From AWTP1-18 sp036518635 (GTDB taxonomy: Bacteria > Pseudomonadota > Gammaproteobacteria > Burkholderiales > Rhodocyclaceae), in assembly GCA_036518635.1 (NCBI GenBank), contig DATDMT010000075.1:1-35764 (forward strand): DNA of 35,764 nt. Direction: 5' to 3'. The position numbers were made by a program, and so were the translations under genes. The notes below the pieces were generated by a model. The model was not told the origin of the DNA and ran no database searches. It was given only the letters and a program-made list of their open reading frames with translations. The stretch's first letter is position 1. The number at the start of each line of letters is the position of its first letter. Shown piece after piece: positions 1 to 8,812 of this stretch.

Positions 1-743
1 CGGGCGCGCTCCAGTTCCGCACAGACTACCCCTTCGCCCTTGTCGATGCGCGCCAGCACTTCGCCCCAGGGGTCGATGATCATGCTGTTGCCGTGGGTCA
101 TGCGGCCGTTGGGGTGGCGCCCGCCCTGGGCCGAGGCGAGAACATAGCACTGGTTCTCGACGGCGCGCGCACGCAGCAGCAGCTCCCAGTGGGCGCGGCC
201 GGTGGTGTCGGTGAAGGCCGCCGGCAGCACCAGCAGGTCGATAGGGCCCATGGCGCGGAAGAGTTCCGGAAAGCGCAGGTCGTAGCAGATGCCGACGCCC
301 ACCCGCAGCCCGGCGATGTCCGCCACCAGCGGCTGGCTGCCCGGTTCGATGGTGGCCGCCTCGTCGTAGCGCTCCTCGCCGCGGACGAAGCTGAACAGGT
401 GCATCTTGTCGTAGCGCGCCGCCTGCCGGCCCTGCGGATCGAACACCAAGAGGGTGTTGCGCAGCTTGGCCGGATCGTCGGCCTGCAACGGCAGCGAGCC
501 GCCGACCAGCCAGAGGCCGTGACGCGCGGCGGCGGCGGCGAGAAACTCCTGAATCGGTCCCGCCCCCTCGCACTCGCGGGCGGCGAGGCGCTCGGCGTCG
601 CTGGCGCCGATCAGCGGGAAGTATTCGGGCAGCACCGCCAGTTGCGCGCCCTGAGCGGCGGCCTCGGCAATCAGCCGGCCGGCTGTCGCCAGATTGGCGG
701 CGACCTCGGGGCCGGAAATCATCTGGATAGCCGCGAGTTTCAC
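1..743 (-). CDS. Nit2-like carbon-nitrogen hydrolase (3' end cut by window)
   Basis: Nitrilase-superfamily amidase; the predicted role is hydrolysis of an omega-amide such as deaminated glutathione or a related small amide in the cytoplasm. I translated 248 residues from a GTG start at 743. The catalytic triad is visible: Glu40 in LPEYF, Lys113 in YDKMHLF and Cys153 in GICYDLRFPE. Members are usually about 270 residues, so only a short C-terminus is missing. The GTG overlaps the yhdP stop codon in a GTGA four-base overlap, so the two genes are translationally coupled. A nit gene behind yhdP, often followed by tldD, is a recurrent proteobacterial order from memory. Family assignment is secure; the exact substrate is not visible. 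Confidence 0.9.
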   Translation of the reverse strand, partial: MKLAAIQMISGPEVAANLATAGRLIAEAAAQGAQLAVLPEYFPLIGASDAERLAARECEGAGPIQEFLAAAAARHGLWLVGGSLPLQADDPAKLRNTLLVFDPQGRQAARYDKMHLFSFVRGEERYDEAATIEPGSQPLVADIAGLRVGVGICYDLRFPELFRAMGPIDLLVLPAAFTDTTGRAHWELLLRARAVENQCYVLASAQGGRHPNGRMTHGNSMIIDPWGEVLARIDKGEGVVCAELERA

Positions 744-3700
744 GGCGTCGCCTCCTTCTTGGCTTCCTTTGCCGCTTCCTTGGGTACGCCGCCGCCGATC
801 TTTTCCACCTTGGGGTCGGCCCAGGCGCCGCTGACGGCGTATTCGAAGGCGAAAATCTTGTCCAGGGGATTGCCGAACAGCTTGTTGAACACCCAGACGC
901 CGGCGCCGGTGACCGGGTGGGCCAGCAGCACGCCGGTGGCGACGGTCTCGCCCAGGGCCGGCTGCACCCGTACCCTCAGGTTCTGGGTCTCCTTCGCCAG
1001 GTCCACCGTGCCCTGCATTTCCACCCGCGCCGCCGGGCCCTGGATTTCCAGGTCGTCGGTCTTCAGCACGCCGCGCGTCACTTCGGCCTTGCCCTTGATG
1101 GCGTCGAAGGCGAAGCCCTCGCTGAAGATGTCGCGGAAATCCAGGGTGATCCGCCGCGGCAGCGACTGCAGGCTGATGATGCCGAGCAGGCGGCCGACGC
1201 CGGGCTCGAGCTTGTTGAACTGGCCGTCCTTGGCCTCGAAGCGGACGCTGCCGTTCATGCTCGGATAATCGAATGCATAGGGCGGGCCGTTCCACGACAG
1301 CTTGCCGTCGAGGCTGGCGCTGCCGCGCTTGACGGCGTTGACGTAGCCGATCCGGGCGAGCAGCTTTTCAATGCTCTTGGCCTTGGCCTGGAATTCGATC
1401 TGGGTGTCCGGCAGGTCGACGCTGGGGCGCCAGCGGCCGCTGCCGTCGAGGCTGCCGTCCTCGTTGTTCACCTTGAAGTTGGCGTTCCAGTAGCCGCCGC
1501 GATTCTCCGCGGCGATGCGCAACTCGCCCAGGTCGCGGCCGATGAAGACGAAGCGGTCGAAGATCAGGTCGAGGGCCGGCAGGGCGTCCAGTTCCTGCTC
1601 CGACACGTTGCCGCTGGAGACGGTCTGCGCCGGCAGCGAAAACTGGCCGATGCGCCCGGACAGGCGGCCCTTGCCGGCGCCATACCAGTCGAAATGGCCG
1701 CTGATTTCGCGGCTGCGGGTGTCCAGCGCCAGGCGCTCGCCCTTCTGCCCGCCATTGACGCGCAGTTCGTGCAGCACGCGGCCGAAGGCCACCAGCTCGT
1801 CGCTGCGCAGGTCCAGTTGGGCAATCGCCAAGCCGGCGGCGGCGCCCTTGCCGCCGCGGTTGTCGCTGCCGATGGCGCGCCACAGGTCGAGGTCGATGCG
1901 CGGCACGGCGACGGCGATGGCCAGGCCCTGCTCGGGCATGCGCGGCGTCGCCACGCCGTTGCCGAGGGCCAGCACGCCCTGCTCCACCCGCATCGGCCCG
2001 CCGTCGCCGCTGCGCAGCAACTGCATGCGGACGCCGCGGCCGAGGCTGAGGTCGATCTGGTCCCGGTTGGCGCCGCCGCTGCGGGCGCGGCGCAAGGCAT
2101 TCTTGGCGTCCGGCAACTTGCGTTCGAAGACGAAGCTGCGGGCCTCCACCGCCGATTTGTTGAAGGGCTCCGGCAGGCTCGAGCTGAGGCCGCGCAGGTC
2201 GGAAGTGATGCGCACTTCCGGATTGCGTTTCTTGACCCGGATCGTGCCTTCCCAGCGGGTGCCGCCGGACAGGCGTTCGAGCAGCGCCGCCGGCAGTTGC
2301 TGACGCATCTGCGCCACCGACAGCTCGCCATGCACATCCACCGCCACCTGGCCGTCGCCCTGGGTCTTGATGTCCAGCGCCATCGGCCCGCCAAGCAGCT
2401 TGGCGCGGATGTCCTTGGCCGCCAGATGGGCGTGGCTGAACTCGATGCGGCCGCGCACGTCTTCCAGGGGCGGGATGTCCGCATCCACCGTCACCTTGTT
2501 GCCGTCGAAGCGGTAGCCGCCGGCCACCGTGGCGTTTGCCAGGTGGCGCAGCGGCAGCTCGATGTGCAGATCCAGCTCGCCATTGCCGCTGGCCGCCATG
2601 TCCTCGGTGAAATGGTCGATACGCTCGCCCACCGGGCTGGCTTCGATGAAGCGGAGGAAGGACGGCGTCGGCCCCTTGGCCTTGCCCTTGACGATCAGCA
2701 TCTCCTCCGGCGCCAGCAGGTCGGGAATCTCCGCCGTCACCGGCCCCACCGTGGCACCGAGGATGCTGCCGCTGCTGGCCTGGATGCGCATCCGCGTGCC
2801 TTCGAACAACAGGTCGCCGACGATGTGGTCGATCTGCGGCCAGTTGCCGCCGTACTTCAGCGTCGCACCGCTAAACCGGCCCTGGACGCGGAACACGCCG
2901 GAACCGTCGGTGAAGGGGAAGTGGCCCAGGTCGCCCTTCAGCTTGAGGGTGACGTCGTGGCCCTCGCCGCCCTGCAGGGCGTCGTGCAGCCAGACCCGGG
3001 CATCCTCGCCGACCACCTTGGGCATGTAGCGCCAGACGGCCGTGCCCTGGCCCTTGTTGAGGCGGCCGTCGAGGTCGATCACGCCGGGCTTGCCGGCGCG
3101 GTGCAGATAGTGGCCGGAGGCGGAGCCATCGGCGTCGGCATTGCGGAACTGAGCCTTGTTCAGGTTGATGTCGAGGCCGTCGCCGCTCTGCTTCCACGAC
3201 ACCTCGGCCTCCAGGGTGTCGAGCGCCAGGTGCGGCTCGGGGAAGACCATCGGCAGGTCGAGGGCGCCGTTCTTGAAGCTGATGTTGAGATGGCCGCTGC
3301 GCTCGTTGCCGTCCACGCTGCCGGAGAGACCGCTGCCGCCCGGCAGTTGCTCGTCGCCGTTCCATGCCAGGTCGTCGAAGCGGCCGCGCACCTGATAGTG
3401 CTCGAAGGGCGAGGCGGCGCCGTTCCATTCCAGGTTGAAGTCGCGCAGCCGGCCCTTGGGCGCATGGCGCAGCAGGCCCGCGCGCGCCGCCGCCGGCAGC
3501 GGCAGGTAATCGGCGAGCCGCGCCAGGGCCACGAAGTCCAGGCCGTTGGCCTTGAAGGCGCCTTGCTTGGGTTGCCAGCTCACCAGGGCGTCGGTCGGCG
3601 CGATGGCGAGGCCGTCGTTGGTGGCCAGGGCCAGGCCCCGCGTCTCCAGCTCGAAGCCGCCTTCCAGCAGGCGGGCGCGCAGGCGGCCGCTGAGGCTCTT

Positions 3701-4612
3701 CAGTTCCAGCATCGGCAGGCTGGGGGCGAGGCGCACCGCCACGTCGTTCAGCGAGACGTCGGCGGTGGCCGCCTGGGCCTGCAACTGCGCGACGTCGAGC
3801 CAGAGGCGCAGGCCGCCCTGGCCGCGCGGCAGGTCTACCGGGTAGTTCACCCAGGGCCGCCAGCCTGCCAGATCGGCGCTGTCGAGCTGGGCGTAAAGCT
3901 GGCCGGCCCAGCCGTCCAGCGCCGACAGATCGCGGCCGCGCAGGTCGCCGCGCAATTCGAGGCGGCTCGCCAGGGCCTTGGGCGGTTCGGCGGTGAAGCC
4001 GAAGCGGTGATGGCCGAAGACGTTTTCCAGGTTCAGGTTGAGCCGGTCCAGGGTCAGGGGCGGCGCCTGGCGCAGCTCGTCGCTCCAGGTGACGGCGGCG
4101 TCGCGGACGACGATCTGGTGCTGGCGCAGCACCCAGTCGGCGAAACCCGGCTCGCTGGATTTGGTATCCACCGCCAGGCCGGCGACGAACAGGTGACCGC
4201 TGCCGTCGCGGCGCACCGCCAGGCTCGGCGCATGGATTTCCAGCCGGTGCAGGCGCGGCTCCAGGGTCAGCAGGGTGGTCCAGCCGAGCACCGCCTCGAC
4301 CTCGTCGAAGGCCAGGGCGGTTCGGCCCTGGCGGTCGCGGATGCTCATGCCGTGGATCGCCAGGCGCGGCCGTGCGCCCTGCCAGTCGGCCTCGATGGTC
4401 TGGATCGCCACCGGCAGGCCCATGGCGCCGGACAGGGCCTTTTCGATATCCACCCGGTAGTCCGCGACGTGGGGCAGGATGAAATAGCGCAGCGACAGGA
4501 AGATCGCGCCGAACAGGAAGTAGACGCCCAGGGCCAGCCAGGTCAACGCAACTACGGCGCGCCGCAGCCGGGGGTTGGCCTGGAGCCAGGAACGAAGGGG
4601 CGCTGGAAGCAT
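740..4612 (-). CDS. yhdP: YhdP family AsmA/TamB-like envelope protein
   Basis: A 1290-residue protein of the YhdP (TIGR02099) family. In E. coli, YhdP together with TamB and YdbH supports phospholipid transport between the inner and outer membranes. A single N-terminal membrane segment lies around residues 18-50 (hydrophobic, containing ALGVYFLFGAIFLSLRYFI), followed by a very long periplasmic part rich in beta-strand-like repeats, as expected for a bridge-forming AsmA-like protein. The C-terminus holds the conserved region around ARVEMQGTVDLAKETQNLRV and GVWVFNKLFGNPLDK, then a Lys/Glu/Ala-rich tail. Length matches the family (about 1270 residues). ATG at 4610-4612 is the first start; no strong Shine-Dalgarno sequence is seen. 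It is divergent from glnE and overlaps the amidase gene by four bases. Confidence 0.93.
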   Translation of the reverse strand: MLPAPLRSWLQANPRLRRAVVALTWLALGVYFLFGAIFLSLRYFILPHVADYRVDIEKALSGAMGLPVAIQTIEADWQGARPRLAIHGMSIRDRQGRTALAFDEVEAVLGWTTLLTLEPRLHRLEIHAPSLAVRRDGSGHLFVAGLAVDTKSSEPGFADWVLRQHQIVVRDAAVTWSDELRQAPPLTLDRLNLNLENVFGHHRFGFTAEPPKALASRLELRGDLRGRDLSALDGWAGQLYAQLDSADLAGWRPWVNYPVDLPRGQGGLRLWLDVAQLQAQAATADVSLNDVAVRLAPSLPMLELKSLSGRLRARLLEGGFELETRGLALATNDGLAIAPTDALVSWQPKQGAFKANGLDFVALARLADYLPLPAAARAGLLRHAPKGRLRDFNLEWNGAASPFEHYQVRGRFDDLAWNGDEQLPGGSGLSGSVDGNERSGHLNISFKNGALDLPMVFPEPHLALDTLEAEVSWKQSGDGLDINLNKAQFRNADADGSASGHYLHRAGKPGVIDLDGRLNKGQGTAVWRYMPKVVGEDARVWLHDALQGGEGHDVTLKLKGDLGHFPFTDGSGVFRVQGRFSGATLKYGGNWPQIDHIVGDLLFEGTRMRIQASSGSILGATVGPVTAEIPDLLAPEEMLIVKGKAKGPTPSFLRFIEASPVGERIDHFTEDMAASGNGELDLHIELPLRHLANATVAGGYRFDGNKVTVDADIPPLEDVRGRIEFSHAHLAAKDIRAKLLGGPMALDIKTQGDGQVAVDVHGELSVAQMRQQLPAALLERLSGGTRWEGTIRVKKRNPEVRITSDLRGLSSSLPEPFNKSAVEARSFVFERKLPDAKNALRRARSGGANRDQIDLSLGRGVRMQLLRSGDGGPMRVEQGVLALGNGVATPRMPEQGLAIAVAVPRIDLDLWRAIGSDNRGGKGAAAGLAIAQLDLRSDELVAFGRVLHELRVNGGQKGERLALDTRSREISGHFDWYGAGKGRLSGRIGQFSLPAQTVSSGNVSEQELDALPALDLIFDRFVFIGRDLGELRIAAENRGGYWNANFKVNNEDGSLDGSGRWRPSVDLPDTQIEFQAKAKSIEKLLARIGYVNAVKRGSASLDGKLSWNGPPYAFDYPSMNGSVRFEAKDGQFNKLEPGVGRLLGIISLQSLPRRITLDFRDIFSEGFAFDAIKGKAEVTRGVLKTDDLEIQGPAARVEMQGTVDLAKETQNLRVRVQPALGETVATGVLLAHPVTGAGVWVFNKLFGNPLDKIFAFEYAVSGAWADPKVEKIGGGVPKEAAKEAKKEATP

Positions 4613-4633
4613 GGACTGGGGCGGGCCGGCGAA

Positions 4634-4647
4634 CGCTACAATCGGCC
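4634..4647 (+). promoter_or_regulatory. Possible -10 element for glnE (CGCTACAATCGGCC)
   Basis: TACAAT at 4637-4642 fits a -10 hexamer. The surrounding 14 bases are identical to 17110-17123 upstream of rpe, which supports a shared promoter core. No good -35 is visible. If used, the glnE leader would be about 140 bases. Confidence 0.35.
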
Positions 4648-4674
4648 GATCTCGGAGGGCTGGATCAGACGTGA

Positions 4675-4680
4675 ATTCTA
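4675..4680 (-). promoter_or_regulatory. Possible -10 element for yhdP
   Basis: On the minus strand the hexamer TAGAAT (5 of 6 match to TATAAT) lies 62 bases upstream of the yhdP ATG. There is no convincing -35 at the right distance, so this is only a candidate. The 4613-4791 gap between yhdP and glnE otherwise holds no gene I can support. Confidence 0.3.
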
Positions 4681-4791
4681 CCGCACCCCCCGGGACTGCC
4701 CGGCGCCCTTAACCACTTGAAACAATTGGCCCGACAGGCCCAACCGGCCCGTCGCGGCGCCTCCGCCGCACCCACCCGCCAGTCAACCGCC

Positions 4792-7458
4792 ATGCCCGAG
4801 ATCGACGCTCTACTGCCCCACTCCCGCTACCTGGCCCGCCTGTTCGCCGCGCAGCCGGCGCTGCGGGAAGACCTGGCGGCGCGCTTGAGCCGACCACCGA
4901 CGGCCGCCGAGCTAGGCGCCTGGCTGGATGCCCAGGCCATTGAAGAGGACACGCTGAAGCCCCTGCTGCGCCGCTTCAAGCAATGGGCCTATGGCTGGAT
5001 CATGTTGCGCGACCTGGCGGGCCTGGCGCCCCTGGGCGAAGTCACCGAGACCATGACCCTGATCGCCGAACAGGCGGTCAGCCGCGCCCTGGCGCTGCTG
5101 GTGACGGGGCTGGAAGCCCGCTATGGCGTGCCGCGCAATGCCGCCGGCGAGCGCCAGGAGCTGATCGTGATCGGCATGGGCAAGCTCGGCGGACGCGAAC
5201 TGAACGCCTCCTCCGACATCGACCTGATCTTCGTCTTTCCCGACGACGGCGACACCGATGGCGAGCGCAGCATTTCCAACTTCGAGTTTTTCACCCGCCT
5301 TGGCCGCAGCCTGATCAACGCCATCGCCGAAGTCACCGCCGAAGGCCAGGTGTTCCGGGTGGACATGCGGCTGCGGCCCAACGGCGACTCGGGGCCCCTG
5401 GTCGGCTCCTTCGAGATGCTGGAGAACTACTTCATCACCCAGGGTCGCGAGTGGGAGCGCTATGCCTGGATCAAGGCGCGGCCCCTGACCGGTAACCGGT
5501 GGGAGGAGCTGGAAGCGATCCGCCGCCCCTTCGTCTTCCGCAAGTATCTGGATTTCGGCGCCATCAACGCCATGCGCGACCTGCACGCCCAAATCCGCCG
5601 CGAGGTAGCGCGCAAGGACATGGCCGACAACGTCAAGCTCGGCCCCGGCGGCATCCGCGAGATCGAATTCATTGCCCAGGTGTTCCAGTTGATCCGCGGC
5701 GGCCGCGACGCCACGCTGCAGCTCAAGCCGACGCTGCAGGTGCTGGCGCTGCTGGTAGCGCGCGGCCAGTTGGACCAGGCCGGGGTCGCCCGCCTGTCCG
5801 CCGCCTACGACTTCCTACGGCGGGTGGAACACCGCCTGCAGTATTTCGAGGACGCGCAGACCCACCGCCTGCCGGAGAACGCGGTGGACCAGACGCTGCT
5901 GGCGGCATCCATGGGCTTCGTTTCCTGGGAGGCGCTGCTGGCCGAGCTGGAAAGCCATCGCGAGCATGTGGCGCAGCATTTCGGCGCCGTGTTCGCCGAC
6001 CCGAACCAGGCCGAGCATGACCTCGCCGCCCTCTGGGGCGACTGCGAATCCGGCGGCGGCCCGGTGGCCAAGCTGGTGGAGCTGGGTTTCCGCCAGCCCG
6101 AAGAAGCCGCCGGCCGCCTCTGCAACCTGCGCCGCTCGGCGCGCTACGAGCAGCTCAGCGAATCCATCCGCGAGCGCTTCGACGCGCTGATGCCGCGGGT
6201 GCTGGAAGCCGCCGCGGCGCAGCCCGACCCGGACGCCACCCTGACGCGGATCGTCGGCCTGCTCGAAGCGGTGACCCGCCGCGCCGCCTATCTGGCGCTG
6301 CTGCACCAGTATCCGCAGGCGCTGACGCGGGTGGCCCAGTTGATGGGCAGTTCCAGCTGGGGCGCGCAGTATCTGCAGCGCCACCCGATCCTGCTCGACG
6401 AGCTGCTCGATGCCCGCCTGCTGGAGGCCAGCCCGGACTGGCCGGCCTTCCGCAGCGCCCTGGCGGCGCGCCTGGAGGAGCAGGAGCCGGACACCGAACG
6501 GCAGATGGACACCCTGCGCGAGGCCCACCATGCCCAGGTGTTCCGCCTGCTGGCGCAGGACCTGGGCGGCCAGTTGCCGCTGGAAAAACTCTCCGACCAC
6601 CTGTCCGACCTGGCCGACAGCATCGTGGACCTGGCCCTCCAGTTCGCCTGGCGCAAGGTGCTGACCCGCCACCGCGAAACGCCGCGCTTCGCCGTGATCG
6701 CCTACGGCAAGCTGGGCGGCAAGGAACTGGGCTACGCCTCGGACCTGGACATGGTGTTCATCTTCGACGACGAAGCGGCGGAGGCGGAACAAAACTACGC
6801 GCGCCTGTCCACCCGGCTCAACACCTGGCTCTCGGCACAGACCCCGGCCGGCCAGCTATTCGAGACCGACCTGCGGCTGCGCCCCAACGGCGAGAGCGGC
6901 CTGGTGGTGGTGAGCCTGGAAGGCTTCCGCAAATACCAGTTGGAAAACGCCTGGGTCTGGGAGCACCAGGCCCTCAGCCGCGCCCGCTTCGCCGCCGGCG
7001 ATCCGGCCGTCGGCGCCGGCTTCGAGCAAATCCGCCGCGAGGTGCTGGCCCTGCCGCGGGACCTGGTCAAGCTGCGCGAGGAAGTGCTGGCGATGCGGCA
7101 GAAGATGTACGACGCCCACGCCACCAAGGCCGACCAGCGCGCCACGGTGTTCGACCTGAAGCACGACCCGGGGGGTCTGATCGACGTCGAGTTCCTGGTC
7201 CAGTACCTGGTGCTGGGCCATGCCCAGCGCCACCCGGAGCTAACCCACAACGTCGGCAATATCGCCCTGCTGCGGATCACCGCCGACCTCGGCCTGATTC
7301 CCGCCGAGCTGGCGGAGGCCGCGCGCCAGGCCTACCGCGAGTACCGCCGGCTGCAGCACGGGCTGCGCCTCAACGACCAGAAGAGCCGCGTCGCGCCGCA
7401 ACTGGTGGCCGACCACGCGGCCGCCGTGCGGCGCCTGTGGCAGGTAGTATTCGCCTGA
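4792..7458 (+). CDS. glnE: Bifunctional glutamine synthetase adenylyltransferase/adenylyl-removing enzyme
   Basis: GlnE adenylylates glutamine synthetase when nitrogen is ample and removes the AMP when nitrogen is scarce, under control of PII proteins. Two nucleotidyltransferase modules are clear. The N-terminal deadenylylase has GMGKLGGREL and SSDIDLIFVF with Asp142/Asp144; the C-terminal adenylylase has YGKLGGKELG and ASDLDMVFIF with Asp651/Asp653. Each module also carries a D-x-R-L-R-P-N-G segment. I chose ATG 4792 (888 residues, starting MPEIDALL) over an in-frame TTG at 4717, because the extra 25 residues are low-complexity Ala/Arg/Gln and family members are about 890-950 residues. It is divergent from yhdP and followed by argJ after 25 bases. 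Confidence 0.96.
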   Translation: MPEIDALLPHSRYLARLFAAQPALREDLAARLSRPPTAAELGAWLDAQAIEEDTLKPLLRRFKQWAYGWIMLRDLAGLAPLGEVTETMTLIAEQAVSRALALLVTGLEARYGVPRNAAGERQELIVIGMGKLGGRELNASSDIDLIFVFPDDGDTDGERSISNFEFFTRLGRSLINAIAEVTAEGQVFRVDMRLRPNGDSGPLVGSFEMLENYFITQGREWERYAWIKARPLTGNRWEELEAIRRPFVFRKYLDFGAINAMRDLHAQIRREVARKDMADNVKLGPGGIREIEFIAQVFQLIRGGRDATLQLKPTLQVLALLVARGQLDQAGVARLSAAYDFLRRVEHRLQYFEDAQTHRLPENAVDQTLLAASMGFVSWEALLAELESHREHVAQHFGAVFADPNQAEHDLAALWGDCESGGGPVAKLVELGFRQPEEAAGRLCNLRRSARYEQLSESIRERFDALMPRVLEAAAAQPDPDATLTRIVGLLEAVTRRAAYLALLHQYPQALTRVAQLMGSSSWGAQYLQRHPILLDELLDARLLEASPDWPAFRSALAARLEEQEPDTERQMDTLREAHHAQVFRLLAQDLGGQLPLEKLSDHLSDLADSIVDLALQFAWRKVLTRHRETPRFAVIAYGKLGGKELGYASDLDMVFIFDDEAAEAEQNYARLSTRLNTWLSAQTPAGQLFETDLRLRPNGESGLVVVSLEGFRKYQLENAWVWEHQALSRARFAAGDPAVGAGFEQIRREVLALPRDLVKLREEVLAMRQKMYDAHATKADQRATVFDLKHDPGGLIDVEFLVQYLVLGHAQRHPELTHNVGNIALLRITADLGLIPAELAEAARQAYREYRRLQHGLRLNDQKSRVAPQLVADHAAAVRRLWQVVFA

Positions 7459-7483
7459 TTTTTTTCTTTCCCCGAGAGCACCC

Positions 7484-8722
7484 ATGCCCGTCAATTACGC
7501 CACCCCCGCCGCCGATCAACTCCATCCCGTCGCCGGGGTGCGCCTGGGCGTCGCCCAGGCCGGCATCCGCAAGCCGAATCGCTACGACCTGACCCTGATC
7601 GCCCTCGATGGAGGCAGCCGTGCCGCCGGGGTGTTCACCCTGAACCGCTTCTGCGCCGCGCCGGTGACCCTCTGCCGCGAACACCTGGCCCTGTCCAACG
7701 ACATCCGCGCCCTGGTGATCAACACCGGCATCGCCAACGCCGGCACCGGCGCGCCGGGCATGGCCGCCGCCGTCGCCACCTGCGAGGCAGTGGCGGTGGA
7801 ACTGGGCATCCAGCAGCAGCAGGTGCTGCCCTTCTCCACCGGGGTGATCCTCGAACTGCTGCCCGCCGACCGCGTCATCGACGGCCTGCCGGCCTGCAAG
7901 GCCGACCTCAAGGCCGACGGCTGGCACGCCGCCGCCCACGCCATCATGACCACCGACACCATCGCCAAGGCCGCCTCGCGCCGCGTCGAGATCGGCGGCA
8001 AGACGGTGACCATCACCGGCATGTCCAAGGGCGCCGGCATGATCAAACCGAACATGGCGACCATGCTCGGCTTCGTCGCCACCGACGCCGGCATCGCCCC
8101 GGCGCTGCTGAACAAGCTGGCGAAGGAGGCGGCCGACGTCTCCTTCAATTGCATCACGGTGGACGGCGACACCTCGACCAACGACTCCTTCATCCTCATC
8201 GCCAGCGGCAAGAGCGGCCTCCAGGTGGATAGCGAAAGCGCCGCCGCATGGCCGGCGCTGAAGGCGGCGATCATCTCGGTAGCCCAGGAACTGGCCCAGG
8301 CCATCGTCCGCGACGGCGAAGGCGCCACCAAGTTCATCACCGTCGCCGTCGAGGGCGGCAAGGATCGCGAGGAGTGCCGCAAGGTGGCCTATGCCATCGG
8401 CCACTCGCCCCTGGTGAAGACCGCCTTCTTCGCCTCCGACCCCAACCTGGGCCGCATCCAGGCCGCCGTCGGCTATGCCGGCATCGACGATCTGGACGTT
8501 GGCAAGACCCGCATCTGGCTGGGCAGCAATGGGGAGGAAGCACTGGTCTCGGAACACGGCGGCCGTGCCGCCGGCTACACGGAAGAAACCGGCTCGCGGA
8601 TCATGCAGGCGGCGGAGATCACCGTGCGGGTGCACCTCGGCCGCGGCGAGGCCCAGGCGACGGTGTGGACCTGCGACTTTTCCTACGACTACGTCAAGAT
8701 CAACGCCGATTACCGGAGCTGA
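7484..8722 (+). CDS. argJ: Glutamate N-acetyltransferase/amino-acid acetyltransferase
   Basis: ArgJ transfers the acetyl group from N-acetylornithine to glutamate, closing the acetyl cycle of arginine synthesis; some members also use acetyl-CoA. The protein has 412 residues, the normal length. The self-cleavage site is present: KPNMATMLGF, with Thr193 as the nucleophile freed when the chain splits into alpha and beta subunits. Other family landmarks are NTGIANAGTG near residue 84 and VDGDTSTND near residue 226. It begins 25 bases after glnE on the same strand and could be read from the same transcript, although the two genes have no direct pathway link beyond nitrogen metabolism. Confidence 0.97.
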   Translation: MPVNYATPAADQLHPVAGVRLGVAQAGIRKPNRYDLTLIALDGGSRAAGVFTLNRFCAAPVTLCREHLALSNDIRALVINTGIANAGTGAPGMAAAVATCEAVAVELGIQQQQVLPFSTGVILELLPADRVIDGLPACKADLKADGWHAAAHAIMTTDTIAKAASRRVEIGGKTVTITGMSKGAGMIKPNMATMLGFVATDAGIAPALLNKLAKEAADVSFNCITVDGDTSTNDSFILIASGKSGLQVDSESAAAWPALKAAIISVAQELAQAIVRDGEGATKFITVAVEGGKDREECRKVAYAIGHSPLVKTAFFASDPNLGRIQAAVGYAGIDDLDVGKTRIWLGSNGEEALVSEHGGRAAGYTEETGSRIMQAAEITVRVHLGRGEAQATVWTCDFSYDYVKINADYRS

Positions 8723-8812
8723 TCCGATTGCAGGCCAGATTACCCGGTAAAGCGCTACGAGTAGGGCATCTCTAAACTACACTCGCTCAATGCTCTTATC
8801 CGGGTGGTCACC

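Noticed and set aside
917..4720. A 1267-codon open frame on the plus strand opposite yhdP
   Set aside because: It is the antisense frame of a well-supported YhdP gene in GC-rich DNA; the translation is Ala/Gln/His-rich low complexity with no recognisable domain.
4717..4791. N-terminal extension of GlnE from TTG 4717
   Set aside because: The 25 extra residues are low complexity, the start codon is poor, and MPEIDALL at 4792 matches the usual family start.
8740..8750. Palindrome TTACCCGGTAA upstream of the FecR gene as an operator
   Set aside because: Only 5 bp per arm, and no clear promoter hexamers near it, so a regulatory role cannot be supported.
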